NCBI RefSeq assembly: GCF_032854445.1
Contig: NC_088304.1
Span: forward strand, 26,239,704 to 26,303,703
Origin: Liolophura sinensis
Lineage: Eukaryota > Mollusca > Polyplacophora > Chitonida > Chitonidae
Length of the DNA stretch: 64,000 bases
Direction of reading: 5' to 3'
In this document: in pieces, positions 48,390-60,909 of the stretch
Numbering within the stretch: position 1 is the first letter of the stretch
Layout of the letters: each line of letters begins with the position of its first letter
Notes under the pieces: model-generated
Told to the model about the DNA's origin: nothing
Databases searched by the model: none
The model's input: the letters and a program-made list of their open reading frames with translations, nothing else
Made by a program: the position numbers and the translations under genes

Positions 48390-48500
48390 GGAGAAACAAC
48401 TCGCAACAGCTTGAAAAAGAATCTTGAAAAAGAATCGATGCGAGGCTCCACGTCTTGTAGACTCTTTTTCAAGCATTAACTGTTGCTCGTCGTTTCTCCA
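48390..48500. repeat. long imperfect inverted repeat (hairpin)
   Basis: Left arm 48390-48420 (ggagaaac…gcaacag…cttgaaaaaga) pairs with right arm 48463-48500 (tctttttcaag…ctgttgc…gtttctcc), with small bulges and a ~42-nt loop. The word cttgaaaaagaatc also occurs directly at 48342, 48410 and 48423. Confidence 0.75.
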
Positions 48501-49503
48501 CTACATAACCCGGGATGGCCTACCTACAAAGCACGTAGCAGCACAAACGAATAGAATTCTGTTTAGTCAGGTCGGTATTCGTCCGTTTCGGCTCATTTCA
48601 TTTTTAGCAAACATCTTAATAAATTGGCTCTCGCAGTGGAACAGAAGTAAGCATTAAAGGAATTCTAACTAACCTGACAAGACAGCTTGAACCTTGCATT
48701 GCAACCCTTATGGTCTTGTCGGAAAGTAAATAAATGACCCAGTTAATTCAGAGGAAGTACAGCTGTTGCATGAAAGCGGCTAAGGGTCTACGGTAGACGG
48801 CCCCAGGTGAACACACGTACAACGAACCACCTGTCTCTCTTTTGGACGAAAGCAAGACATTTTTCTTCCTTTGCGCCAAAAAAAAAGATAATAAAGAAAG
48901 CACGCCCACTCACAAACACTGGAATTTTTCTTTTGAAAAGCTAAAAGTTTATTTAGCTGTTAGAGGCAATGCAGCATATGTACGTCCTTTGTTATTCTTT
49001 GTTTGAAAGTGTTTTTGTTCATGTAAAAGAGCTGTCTCGGGTTTGTGGAATGAGAGAGAGAGAGATGGTGTGCCGGATGCCTCTAGACATACCTTAATCA
49101 TATATTACTACTCTGTTCAGACTAAAGCAATTCTGACGCAGGCAATACACACAGCCCTTCCATTGCTCACATACATGTGCTTAAATATGGAGAACGTTGC
49201 ACCGTTTACATAAACTTTCTTACACACGGTTTTCTTCTTTTTACAGTAAATTAAAGCAAAAATTTAACAAAGCCATTTAACTTCAGATGGTGTCACTTTT
49301 GAAAATAGTTAAGAAAAACTGACGATGTTCTGATGACAATCCTATAATGTTGTTAATAGCAATGGCAATTGTCTCATATACCTTTCATACACCACGCAGG
49401 CGCCATATCAGTGATACTACATCCGTGGATACTGTTACTGGGTACGTGAAACGTGTTACTGGATCCATGAAAAGTGTACATTCTGAATGATGCGTTGGTC
49501 TTG
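48501..49503. other. unique non-coding DNA
   Basis: Short (GA)n near 49050-49065. No gene recognised. Confidence 0.5.
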
Positions 49504-49516
49504 CGCAATGTGTTAT

Positions 49517-49639
49517 TTATTTATTTGATTGATGTTTTACGCCATAACTCAAGAATATTTCACTTATACGACGGTGGCCAGCATTTTAGTGGGAGGAAAC
49601 CGGGCAGAACCCGGGGGAAACCCACGACCTTCCGCCGGT
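49517..49639 (-). mobile_element. SINE family A, 5'-truncated with 13-bp target duplication
   Basis: Tail (ttatttgattgatgttttac), core (cacttatacgacggtggcca, accgggcagaacccggggga, cccacgaccttccgc). Flanked by cgcaatgtgttat (49504-49516) and cgcaaagtgttat (49640-49652), one mismatch. Confidence 0.88.
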
Positions 49640-49652
49640 CGCAAAGTGTTAT

Positions 49653-51747
49653 TGGCCAATGTACTGAAAGCTAATCTACATGTATAACTTACGTATGGTG
49701 CCTGTAAACCTAACCTTTTAATTGAGTTGATGACACCAACCAAGTAAAGCTCAGTGACAGCTGATTTATCTCAAGAGGCAGGTGGATATACTTGAGGTCA
49801 CCAATTAGTTTGTTTACGATGTTGTTTCCCAGTCCGTGTGTGGTGATTGGTCAGGCTATAGCTGACTTAACATGGAAGTCATTGGGAAAGACTGAGTAAT
49901 GTGCTTGCATTCTAGGAGGGAGCCTTGGGTGAAAATCGGCGAACTTTGGCCGGTGGAGTGTCTGCAGACAGATTATAACTTACATGTAGGTTATCGGGTA
50001 TATATTACGGTGAAGTTCCCTGTTGAAATCCTCGGCAAAGAAGACAGTTGGAATAAAATTTTAACCCAGGAACATTCACAGAAGGTCGGATTTCATCCGT
50101 TATTTTTCGGCTATAATGGACAAGAGAGTAATTCTCTCTTGTAAGTACATATGGACTGAGCGTCTAGAATCTCTGGCGCTCTCGTTCATGATTGTGTCTA
50201 ATTCCGCTTAACCCGGGGCGAGGTACTGTATATTCATCGTGTTGAATTAGATCACCACGTTGGATATATGAACAGTCGCAATCGAAGCGCAACTCAGATA
50301 CATATTTTGTCATCAACTTTTGATATTCTGATATGGCACACAATTTGAATACTGATTTCACTCATTCGCCTCGAACATACTTTGCGTCCTTCCAACATCA
50401 CTGAAAACTGTTGACTGCTTCAATTCCGTCCTATTTTTGTACTTTATATACTTTCTTAGTTCTTTGATGGTTTGTGTTATACGTCGTTTTGGGAATTGGC
50501 CTTGCGATTATTGACCTTGAATGTCCTTATTGGTTGACGGTTGGTGTACGAATGTCTGCTTTGGCCCATAGATCCGAGGTTCACAGACTTAACCCTACAG
50601 AATTATACGTACGGTACATCATGGTAAACTAGGTGAAAATGAAACATCATGGTTTCCATCAGGGAATGTCCGAAAATATGTTGAAGAAGATCGTAAATCA
50701 GGGCCACACAAGCTTTTCACCTGGGATGAATTTCAGATAAAAACTGTCCGCTTAGCAATAAAAGAAATCTTATAAGAGAACATCATTAATTTCGTCTTTC
50801 ATTAGAATCAAGTTTCTGCTTTCGAACCTGACCACCGCACCCTTGTTGTTTTGCGCATGCTCAGAGGAATGATTTGTAACGGAGTTGATGAGGGGTAGCA
50901 GTGATTGGATAATAATAAAACTTCTTGGCATGAAGCTATGTTAAAACAGACGTTACCATAGCGATAAACGCCGTACAGGTAGCCTCAATTCCAACAGAGA
51001 TGGTTAAAAAAATGTAGGGATTGCTGTGCAGAATTTTTTATATGCTACGAATACCAGTTCCAGGTCTTGGTAGGACATCACCTGTTTTTTTTTTTCGGCA
51101 AATTTACTCCATGAATATAGTAAAGCAAATCAGTGCACGTGTGCAACGTGATACATTCGCCGACTTTCTCTAACTGTAGACTTGCATACTGCATTCTTAG
51201 GAAAGATTTAGCCTAATCGATACCGAAGTCAAACATCAACTTAGTGCCCTTGCAGAACGTGCCAAGTGCCAACGATTGACATCTGTGTTTGTATACACTG
51301 CATTATAAAGCCCACAGGAGACGTTACCAGCGTAAACTGTTGCAGATACGATCTTTATCGTGAAGTTCATGATCATGCTAGATTTGTGCAAAGCGACATC
51401 AAAACCAAAAAAAAAACAAAATAAAAAAAAAAAGGGATTGCACTGAACAGTCACTATAGTGAAGTAGGTGATATCCATCCGATTTGCGCTATAGTATACT
51501 ATCTATATACCTAGTATATCTAGTATAGTAACTATAGTGCAGCGCATGAAGAAGTGCGTGAAGTGGTATTAGGGCACAATCTCTATAGTTACGTGCGTGA
51601 ACATGCTCATATTTCAGTGAGTTTGAAGTTTTAACATTAATTAAACCAACATTTAGTGGTAATTGCATGCAGTGTCTCCAGTTCAGCTGATTAGTCACCG
51701 TTCAATATGTACATGCAGTTTCATTTATAGACTGTCTGAATTTCTCA
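49653..51747. other. unique non-coding DNA
   Basis: An 81-codon open frame at 49899-50144 (+) has no recognised motif. Short palindromic AT words near 51450-51535. Nothing else. Confidence 0.45.
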
Positions 51748-51954
51748 CTAATGCCGTCGCTGTGAGTTCAAGTCCAGCTCATGCTGCCTTCCTCTCCGGC
51801 CGTGCGTGGGAAGGTCTGTCAGCAACCTGCGGATGGTCATGTGTTCCCTCCAGGCTCTGCCCGGTTTCCTCCCACCATAATGCTGGCCACCGTCGTACAT
51901 GTGAAATATTCTTGAGTGCGACGTAAAACACCAATCAGAATGAAAATAAATAAA
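51748..51954 (+). mobile_element. SINE family A, forward, with imperfect target duplication
   Basis: Box B (gtgagttcaagtccagctca), core (ttcctctccggccgtgcgtg, gcaacctgcggatggtcatg, ggctctgcccggtttcctcc) and tail (gagtgcgacgtaaaacacca). Flanks tctgaatttctca (51735-51747) and tctaaatttttctca (51955-51969). Box A missing. Confidence 0.88.
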
Positions 51955-51969
51955 TCTAAATTTTTCTCA

Positions 51970-54900
51970 TTTGCAGAGACTCAAATTTTACTGACAACCA
52001 GTTTCGTTATGCTCCAAAACCAAGATTACTCGTGTATAAGCAATACGCTATACATATAGGGCCCTATAAGCTGTGTAAACGCATGTGTTCACGCCAGTTT
52101 CAGGCCAATAACAATATGTCTGCCATGTATAGCATTACGATCTGACACATGACACTCTAGGCATGACGAGTGTTGTAAAGTGTGTTTGACACTGTTCATT
52201 ACAGAGACTAATTTGTTTGTCAGCCTGAAGACGTGTTAGACGAACCACATTCCGTTATGGTTTGATAGGCCTCGCAAGAACGTTGTCCATACATGTGCTC
52301 AGAGATTGTAACCAGTAACAGAATATTATTGGATGCAAGTGCCTCAGTTTTTACAGTTACCCTACTTCTTTTTAAAAAAATCGTCAAAAACCGTTGCTTG
52401 CTTTATTTTATATTTTCACGTCATTTAAGCTTTCTGGAAATTGTTTCTCATTCACTTCTATTTCATTGTAAGATTATTGTGCTATTTCCTAATAGAATTG
52501 GCCTTGACGAGCTAAAAATTGGACAAATCTATTTCCTTTACTGCCTGAAATAAAAGATTTATACAATTAGTTGAATGCTTTATTGATTCACCGATAAATG
52601 GCAGGAATGCTTGATTGCAAGATAGATTCACTGCCTGATTGACATTCTTATACCGCCTCATGCTCAACTCTTGGAATAAAACTTTCGTTACAAAATGCAT
52701 CGCGGAAGAGAAATTATGGATCAAATAAGCTTAAAGAATCTCTTGATGTACCTCTTTCTGAACAGGCGACAAAAGCTTATGAATTCTGTGTGAAGCGATT
52801 TCTGAATGACATAACAATATTCAAGTTTCGATCAGTTGAAACAAGATGGACAATTTAAAGAACAAGGCGTTCATCACCGTACCACGTGACACACATCAGA
52901 CCAATAGATTTTGGTCATGGGATTACAAGACTTTTCGTCATTGTCCAGAGTTGCATAACCCTGTTTGTGGCAGAGCCAAAGTTCATAAGCCTGCAAATCA
53001 ATGATACATGACTTGGCCAGGCGAGCATCAGCATGCCAACCTACCGTTTCTACGGCCGTTTGGCAGCCTCCGACGATGTGTACTTTGGGCCAGTTTAGCC
53101 CAGTGTTCTAAGCCAGCATCTACTTATACCGTCACCAATTACATATGGAGAACAGGATCAGTTCAACAACCCAAAATTGACCACGAACGGTCATTCGGGG
53201 ACCCCTACTGGCTCAGGAGACTATAAAGTGTAGAGCCTCTGTCGATTGGCACTACCTTGACTAAAGAGATTGCTTTCTGGAATCTAGTTCCCGATCAGGG
53301 CTTGATTCTTACGAACCAGTTATATGTGCAGAAGGTCTTTTTTTCAATGAAAAAAAAAATATGAAAAATAAAAAAAAAATATACCGGTGGTAAAAATGCG
53401 AAAGATGGTTTATCGTTTTACAATGTTCACTTTCAGTCTTTAAGTTCGAACATTTCTTTTCCGTCTTGTAAGACGTACAATTCGTGTGGACTCCTGGAAT
53501 CCTGGAATACCAGCATCCCAACTGACCGCAGCGCCAGAGTTCAACACTGCACCAAGTAATAAGGCCACACTGTCCGCCGTAAAATTGTCCGCTTTGTTTG
53601 ACAGGGACTTATTTTTACCAGAACATAATGGCAAAAATGACACCTATGATACTGTTTTTGATGGCGAAAACAAGAATGTTTGGTAAAATTGCCGTGTGAA
53701 TTGAGGGGCATTATCTGAGCGCTGGTTGTTTACCTCCGGCAGAAGCGGCTGTTGTCAGTGTGTCCAACCGGAAGACCGTCTCTATTAGATTATCTCGCCG
53801 CCTGTTGATCTTTACAAAATGGCCGTCAATCGTTTCCGTCAATTAGACCCGAGTCCCAATGGCCGAGGCCTCGCAGTGCGGGGCGGTCGATCTTGAGGGA
53901 CTCTATCAATGACGTCACGCTCTGCCAGTGCTGTCGATTTTGATAGAGTGGGTCTCTGTCAGAAAAGGGCAGAGACAAACAACTCAGCCCAGACAAATCC
54001 TTGGGGTAACATTTCATCACGACCCCGAAGCAAAGTACGAACTCCTCATGAATAGGCCGACGACACTTCTTAACACTCAGGAGGGCTTGAGTGTGATTGG
54101 TCATTAACTTAACATGTACTGGGGTGAGGTATGTAACAGAAGTGACAAGGCTTGGGGTAGTAGGTTGGGTCTGGTGTTGAGGTAGTGAGAGACGGCTGAA
54201 GTATACATAGGTAACCGGCCGACAAACGGGTTTGGTGTTCAGCTATATCTAAAAGTTCAAACCAGTCTGTCGTTTTTAACATCTTTACCAGATCAGACAC
54301 GTAAGTCATATGTGGATCTTCGCTGCCACACTTAAGTTGTCGAAACGTCGCACCGGTACATGGCGAAGAACACATTTTCTTCAGTAAAATAAGTTTGTGA
54401 TTAAACCTTATATGACTGACTAGAAGAATGCAAGGAGCAATATACCATATAGCAAAGTATACAATTTCGACATGTGGAGGATTAATTATAAGGGTCCGCC
54501 TTTTAAAAACTTCCTTGTAAAAATCTGAGTGTTTCTGTAATGTTTCTATAGCCTGTGTGTGTAATGTATAAGTCTTACAAAAACTAAGCCTCGCTCACAC
54601 GAACCTAGTTTGTAAGCAGATGACTTATGCAATGCTTTTTTTTCAGATATGTATGTATGTATCTATGTATGTAATGATAAATATACAGCTACACTAATTC
54701 CGTAACATGCCAGAACAGCCGGTTGTTTTTGTCATAGGTAAGTTCTACACAGAAACCCGTCAAACTTTGTATTTTCCTCTTCACCAGCTCCGAACATTAT
54801 CCTCTTGAGAATGCGGCGATATCGAATCGTCAAAAACAAATCCACCTATCACATTTGTGTGGACCGATGAATGTGAATTATTCATACGCAAAACTCGTTG

Positions 54901-55269
54901 CATTTATGAATATATGGAAAAGGATATAAACGTACAGCCAGCATGCAGAGAGCTGGCTTATTAATAGTGAAACGTGCACTAATGGCACGGTTTGTCATTC
55001 CCGTGTGATTTGCATTTAATAAGCCCCTGATCCGATTTCCATGTCATCCCGTTATCTGTGCGTTCACGACAAAAAATGTTAAAAGAGTAAATCAAAAACT
55101 AAACAAATAGAGCGATATGTAAAGGTGATCAACTATTGCCTTTTTTCTTCTCTCTTTTTCTGCAAGGAATCAAATACGGAAAATGTCAAACATAATTTAT
55201 GGCCCAGACTTTCGTTTTCGCTGCTTATACCCATCCATATTTTGAGCTCAGGTGTGTATATTAGCCATA
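51970..55269. other. unique DNA with two candidate conserved non-coding blocks
   Basis: Nothing certainly coding in 3.3 kb. Blocks 53690-54110 (contains a CRE-like tgacgtca) and 54810-55060 (contains octamer-like atttgcat and homeodomain-type words) stand out in composition. A short TATG repeat lies at 54646-54673. Confidence 0.45.
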
Positions 55270-55456
55270 TTTATTTATATATTCATTTGATTGGTGTTTT
55301 AGGGATATTCTCAGGGATATTCACTTATACGACGGCGACCACCATTATTTTGGAAAGAAACAGAGAAAACACACGACCATCCGCAGGTTGCTGCAAGACC
55401 TTCCCAGCTAAGATCGGAAAAGAAGCCAGCATGGGCTGGACGAACTCGCATGAACC
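55270..55456 (-). mobile_element. SINE family A, reverse
   Basis: tttatttatatattcatttg, attggtgttttagggatatt, cacttatacgacggcgacca, catccgcaggttgctgcaag, agaagccagcatgggctgga, gaactcgcatg. The tail side carries a local rearrangement (ggatattctcagggatatt). Confidence 0.85.
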
Positions 55457-57072
55457 GTAGGGTATGGTGAGAGTCCCCAGGACCACGGACGTCCCCAACC
55501 GGCATACTGATTAAAGGAGCCATTACAACGAAACTGATCATATTCAAACGTCTTGCGTACAGTGACAGTATACTTGTATATTGTGACTGGCCGAGGTGTT
55601 ATACTAAATGTCGACGACAGAGCCTCACAATTAGACAGCACCATAAATATGTTCATCCTGAAATGACATGCCACAAACACTACAAAGATTGGCGACTACC
55701 CGGTTTATGACAACAACAACTTTGGTAACCACTGAAGCCCTATTAGAGTAAAATAATACTGTACAGGTTAAAAAGATCTCTGCGTAGCGCTTTTGTTTCA
55801 CTCCTGTTTTCTTTGCATATTGACGATAACTTTAAAAACAGAACACGCATTCCCGTGTTTATTGATATTCGCTCGACTATATGAGAACAGCGGTTCTTTT
55901 TGTAGCCGACTGTATAAATGGGGAATCCGGCCTGGTCCAGATGCACAACCTAGTTGCTCGGCGTCTATATTCATTCTTACTGATGACAGTTCCTCTGAAG
56001 CGAGAAAGTTTGGTAAGTGAAATCTCAGCACGCGCTGAAGCTCTACTGAACTGAAGGTGAAGAAATGGCCGGCGGTGTTTTCTCCGCATCGCTCGTGGCA
56101 CATGTCTCTCTCTGTGCGAGCTCAGAGCTGGCATATGATAAATGGCGGGTTGGCATAGTTAGCATTCCACCTGTGATGACTTGGGTACTTCTCCCTAGTG
56201 GCTCTCTTCACTATTCTTTCTACCGATATCTACTCTCTGTCTCTCTCCCTCTCTCCCTCTCTCCATATTATGGCACCATGGGTTTGAATCAGGCCAGCCG
56301 TCCACTTCACATTGTCGGATATTTAAGCCGAAAACATACGAAAGGCTAAGTGGCTAATAAAAGACCACTCAAAGAGTCATTGACGTGCATGCTCGTAACG
56401 TCGGCGACTTCGGATTAATAAATGAAATTGATATCATTAGCATTACCCTGTACAAGTTTGCTGTGCCTCAGGATCATATAGCTGTCTTTTTTTGTCGATA
56501 GAATCTTAAGGTGGCTCGGGGCAACCCCTAATATCTCAACTACATCTCATGCGTAGGTATCTATATATCAAGTGCCTGAAATCAAGCAACGGCTCTAGGC
56601 TGCAAAACGTCGGCAAAATGTTACAGCTCTTTGATTTCATCCACCCATTTTCGTACTTCTTTTGCTGGGCTTTTTGTATGTTCTATTTCTAAATCATGGC
56701 GGTAATGTATGCCTGTATATGAAAGTTGTCTCGATGTTCCAATTCGAATATTCCATGCATTGATTCATCAGTAGTTGTCAATAGGCTCGGCTGCGTTGAA
56801 TAAAACCTGCTTTGCCGGCTCAAAAATACTTTATTATTCACAAATGTATGAATGACAGTGAGCCAATATTGTTCAGTTATTCATTTAAGTGTAATTTTTT
56901 AATACAATATATATAATATATATAATTCCATATGTCAAGTTGACTTATCCATGAAAATCAGCGTCTGCAGCGTCATATAGATATTTCCAGATCACGGGTA
57001 ACAGGTGGGGTCTGGTCACAAAATGTTTTCCATTCAGCCACGATATTTACTACAGCTCCTTATCACACTGAT
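55457..57072. other. unique non-coding DNA
   Basis: Short (CTCTCCCT)n near 56240-56268. Overlapping open frames of up to about 100 codons at 55798-56134 (-) and 56065-56349 (+) have no recognised motif. Confidence 0.45.
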
Positions 57073-57168
57073 AGGTTTCCACCCACCATAATGCTGGCGG
57101 CCGTGATATAAGTGAAATATTCTTGAGTACAGCGTAAAACGCCAATCAAATAAATAAATAAATAAATA
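57073..57168 (+). mobile_element. SINE family A, 3' fragment
   Basis: ggtttccacccaccataatg, gctggcggccgtgatataag, cttgagtacagcgtaaaacg and (AAAT)n. Head and most of the core absent. Confidence 0.85.
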
Positions 57169-57754
57169 TCACAGTGATTAAATTTTAGCATCGAATATGT
57201 ACACGCAGTACTACTATGGCTTGACAAGGATTGCATGAAAAGCAATAAGCTGAATACCTAAAAGGAATGTCGATTTTAACGCCTAAATTGAGGAGAAGGT
57301 TCGTTATTCAACTAATATCAAAGCAAAAAGGGCATAAAACTCGAGCAAAAGGAAGACACCATCATGATTGAACAACTATAGTCGCCCCTCTTGAGCCACA
57401 TAAACCTTATTTAAACACTTATTTTGAGCCCTAGGAAGCTGCTGTTTTGAACACCAGCTTAGTGTGGTGTCATGGTAAATAACGATGGGAACTTCCATTG
57501 GCCACAGACTAAATGTGATAATAAATATTTCATTTTTCATTTAACTCAAAAGCTGCGTTATGTAATCAGTCTCAAAAATAGAGGATTTGTAAAACGACAT
57601 TAATTTCAGTTTATACTTGACTAGCACTGTGTTCCCAAATCTCTATGATTTAAAACTCGCACTCAGTGGCAGCTCAGTATAAAAGCACGCTGGCATTTTT
57701 TCACAATAGTGTTCGGGTTTTCAATTGTTCACTAGAGGATAACAGGTAACCTCC
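57169..57754. other. unique non-coding DNA
   Basis: Nothing recognised. Confidence 0.5.
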
Positions 57755-58150
57755 AGTGCCCAGAGTGCTTGTCGAAATCTCATGCTCCAAGTGCTTACCA
57801 AAAGACTTATCTACAGTGCCTGCTAGAAACACTTGTCCCATGTGATTGCTAGAATGCTTGTCCGCATTATTTATCCACAATTTATCCGAAAGGATTGAAT
57901 GAAATTCTTACCGCGAAATGTCTAAAATTTCTGTCTGTAACGCTTAACCTGAAATAAATTTAATTATCATCTACAACAATTGTCTCCAAATTTTCAAATT
58001 TGCTCAAAAAGGTTTGTTTGTAAGGCTGTCTGAAATTCTTGTTAAAATACTTATCCGGATAGAATGTCTGATATTCTTTTGCAGATAGCTTGTCTAAAAT
58101 GCACGTCTGGAACGCTTGTCTGAAATTCTGATCCGGCGAGCTTGTCTATC
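57755..58150. repeat. strongly decayed short tandem repeat, about 17-bp period
   Basis: Recurrent degenerate words agtgcttgtcgaaat, gaatgcttgtccgc, ctgtctgaaattcttg, atgtctgatattctt, cttgtctaaaatgcacg, gcttgtctgaaattctg, spaced at roughly 15-18 bp over nearly 400 bp. No two adjacent units are identical, which indicates great age. Confidence 0.6.
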
Positions 58151-59582
58151 GGGATTTCGGGAGTGCAAACTGTTTGCGGAAAATAAAATAAGAACCTGCC
58201 AAACGTAGCTATTGTTATTTGGCCGGTCTGGCGGTTAGGTTATGAAGGCTCTGTGGCTGCTTTCAAGGCGATGAGGCCGATATGAAAGGATCAGAGTACT
58301 GATGAGATAGCGCTGCGCAGTGATAACAGGATATGATGTCCATTGACAGTTATACGAGTGGTTATAGACTTATACCAAAAAAGGCAGTCTGGCACTTTGA
58401 CATGGCGCGAGCTTCCCCTGGCGAGTGGGTCGTAAGCCGCATCGACCTCCGGACAGAGTCCATCACGGCTTATTAAGGCATACGTTTTGGGTGGATCTAC
58501 ATACCTCATTTCACAGAAAGCTACCAGCCGTGATAGAGCGATTCCCCGCGAGAGACGAATAACACTGCATCGACGAAGAAGAGACACAGGCCTAGTCTCT
58601 CGCCAACAGTCTGTAGCTCTCTCTTATAATATAATAACACTTGACTGTGTTTTTCGTTAGCTTGGATCACCAGGAGTGATCAGTATAGATAGGAACAAAG
58701 ACGTGAGGATTTCATCACGCCAACGATACTCTAGCCAAATCCCAACCATCGATCACCTGCTCTAATCTGCCATCGAGAAAAATTAGATTAGAGAAATTGA
58801 AGATTGATTTTCTATTTGCCTCGTGCTAATGTACGGATTTCACACCAGGTGCGCGCGAAGGGCATCAAATATTCAGAGCCCAAGTAGCATAAGTGTTATC
58901 TCACAGTCAGACAATTTTTATCAGCGGAATTCAAGATCTACGGTTTAACTTCACTTTCACGTCAAATCTCACACGTCTATATACCGTTCTTATGTACTCG
59001 TTTTCCAATCGTTGGATTTTTGTTGTGGGTATAGTTCCAGGCGATACTGGCTGTATGAAAGACTGTATTAACCTGAAGTTTGTCCGTCTGATTGTTAACG
59101 AGTATTGTATATAGCTGATAGAATTTTCTGGTTAATGTTGGGAGTATGTGTGGATATTTACAGTGAAAGTTGTCTATGTGGAAACGTAAAGAGAGGTGAG
59201 ATTCAAATACCTCATAAAACGTTATACGGAGGTACAAAAATAGGTTTTCGTTTTTACTGCACGAGATATGGTAAAACGCTTTGTGAAACATTGCCCGGAC
59301 AGAATATACTATATTTAAAGGCGTACAACACCATCGACAAATTTTTAAGTTGACTCTCATATAAAGTAGGAGAAATATCTACAGATATACATGTGAAAGA
59401 CAAGGGGAATTAGCTCGGGAAGAGAACGCTAAGCAACGCCCAAATTACCAACGAACACAGCTAGTTTATCACGGATACTGTATGTACATGTAGAAAATGA
59501 TTGTATTTAGGCAGTTTACTGTCTGCGGAAACAAAGAGAACTTTATCAAGGTACAAGGTTATGAAGTATAATATACTTTTGA
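58151..59582. other. unique DNA with a homeodomain-word inverted repeat
   Basis: No gene recognised. A 98-codon frame at 58291-58587 (-) and frames at 58893-59360 on both strands lack domains. An inverted repeat lies at 58760-58793 (see findings). Confidence 0.45.
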
Positions 59583-59700
59583 TTCACTTATTTATTTAAC
59601 TGTTGTTTGACACCACACTCAAGACTTTTCCACCAATAACAAGGCCGCCCATTTTATGGGTGTCGGAAATTAGAGAAATCTGGGGTGAAACACCTTATTT
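59583..59700 (-). mobile_element. diverged SINE, family A2
   Basis: cttatttatttaactgttgt, ttgacaccacactcaagact, tttccacc, ggccgcccattttatgggtg: A2 core in reverse, strongly mutated. Confidence 0.55.
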
Positions 59701-59869
59701 GCTGTTGGGTTAAGAAGCCAATTAAATCATTAAAGAGGCCAGTGAGTTCTCCTGGGAGGCCTTGCAATGAACATTGCTGCATGTTTTTACGTAACTCTCC
59801 TTCGGGCCTGCATGATCCTAGGAGATGCATAAGTTGCTATTGTTTTGAGCATATGCATGAACAAGGTTA

Positions 59870-59945
59870 CGACCACTGTTTGTCATATATTGCACTGTCG
59901 TCGCTATTCTGGTCTTACTCTCCATGCTGCAGTATTTTGTATGAA
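59870..59945 (-). repeat. dispersed repeat family E, copy 11 (terminal fragment)
   Basis: cgaccactgtttgtcatata, tgcactgtcgtcgctattct, ggtcttactctccatgctg match the end of family E copies in reverse. Confidence 0.6.
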
Positions 59946-60029
59946 CACTAAAGTGCTGAAAGACAAATGATCTTCAAATAACCTTAGACTGCACAACAAT
60001 CCACGTGAACGTCGTCGGCGGCTTATTGT

Positions 60030-60165
60030 AACCTTGGTTTAACAAGCAGTGGTAGAGAGAAGAATTACAAATTTCCTGTCCAAGGCTGGGAATGAACTCT
60101 CAACTCTTGGGTCATGGGGATTGAAAGACAAGCGTCTTAACACTCAGCTACGGGTGAGGCGGAAT
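60030..60165 (-). mobile_element. tRNA-derived SINE, family C
   Basis: On the minus strand: cctcacccgtagctgagtgt, taagacgcttgtctttcaat, box B gagagttcattcccagcct, then tggacaggaaatttg. Same layout as 46860-46950. Confidence 0.6.
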
Positions 60166-60909
60166 ATTTAGACTGCCTCATATGCTAATATGTTTCATCG
60201 GCTGATCTATGAAACATCTGGGGCTATAGCTAGGCTTATAACTTGGTTGTTCACTCGCAGTAAATTCAGTCCTGAAGCGATGCCATTAATCAAGCACTAA
60301 CGCCGTACACTACCACCAAACTCACTTCTGTCAGGATTTCTCCGCCTTGTATCTTCCTCTTTCCCAGTCCAGATCTTACTGCGGTACACCAGTGACATTT
60401 GTGGCTGTGGTAAAGGAAACGTTGCACCTACCCAGCGGCAAAACCACCCAGTTGACTCAACACCGGCGATGTTTCCCTTCGCCCTGCTCAGAAAGGTTCT
60501 CTCGCCTCATGCGCGTGAAGGGTGTTGTTTCTTCAGTGACAACTTGCCCCTCCGCGGAATAAACAAGTGCGTATTTCTCTTTAGCCTTTGGGACTCACAG
60601 CGGCAATGTGGCTAATAATAACACTGAAGATGGTTATCAGGATTGTGGTATTTAGTTTGAATTAGTACCGAGGATGATCAACGAATGTCTATAGGCCTAT
60701 CTTCATTGGAGAACTTTTTCCAACTTTAGGAAACTTACGTTCATAACATAGTTCCTTAATAGTGAATATATGGAATAATAGTACGAGGGTGAATGATAAG
60801 GGGAACGAGTCCCAACGGCTGGTACAGGAGTTGTCGGTTCAACCCCTAACTAGGATAGCAGATCTGTACATTCCCTCGCTTTTCCTGTCAGAGTACACAT
60901 TATAATCAG
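60166..60909. other. unique non-coding DNA
   Basis: A 71-codon open frame at 60347-60562 (+) without recognised motif. Nothing else. Confidence 0.5.

Noticed and set aside
53486-53686. 66-codon frame with protein-like composition
   Set aside because: The opposite strand is open over much of the same stretch, no splice sites are convincing, and no family is recognised.
55125-55460. 111-codon frame
   Set aside because: Its second half is the SINE A copy at 55270-55456; no independent coding evidence.
58291-58587. 98-codon minus-strand frame as a gene
   Set aside because: Charged, but without any domain, acceptor/donor context or opposite-strand contrast; likely chance in a segment of higher GC.
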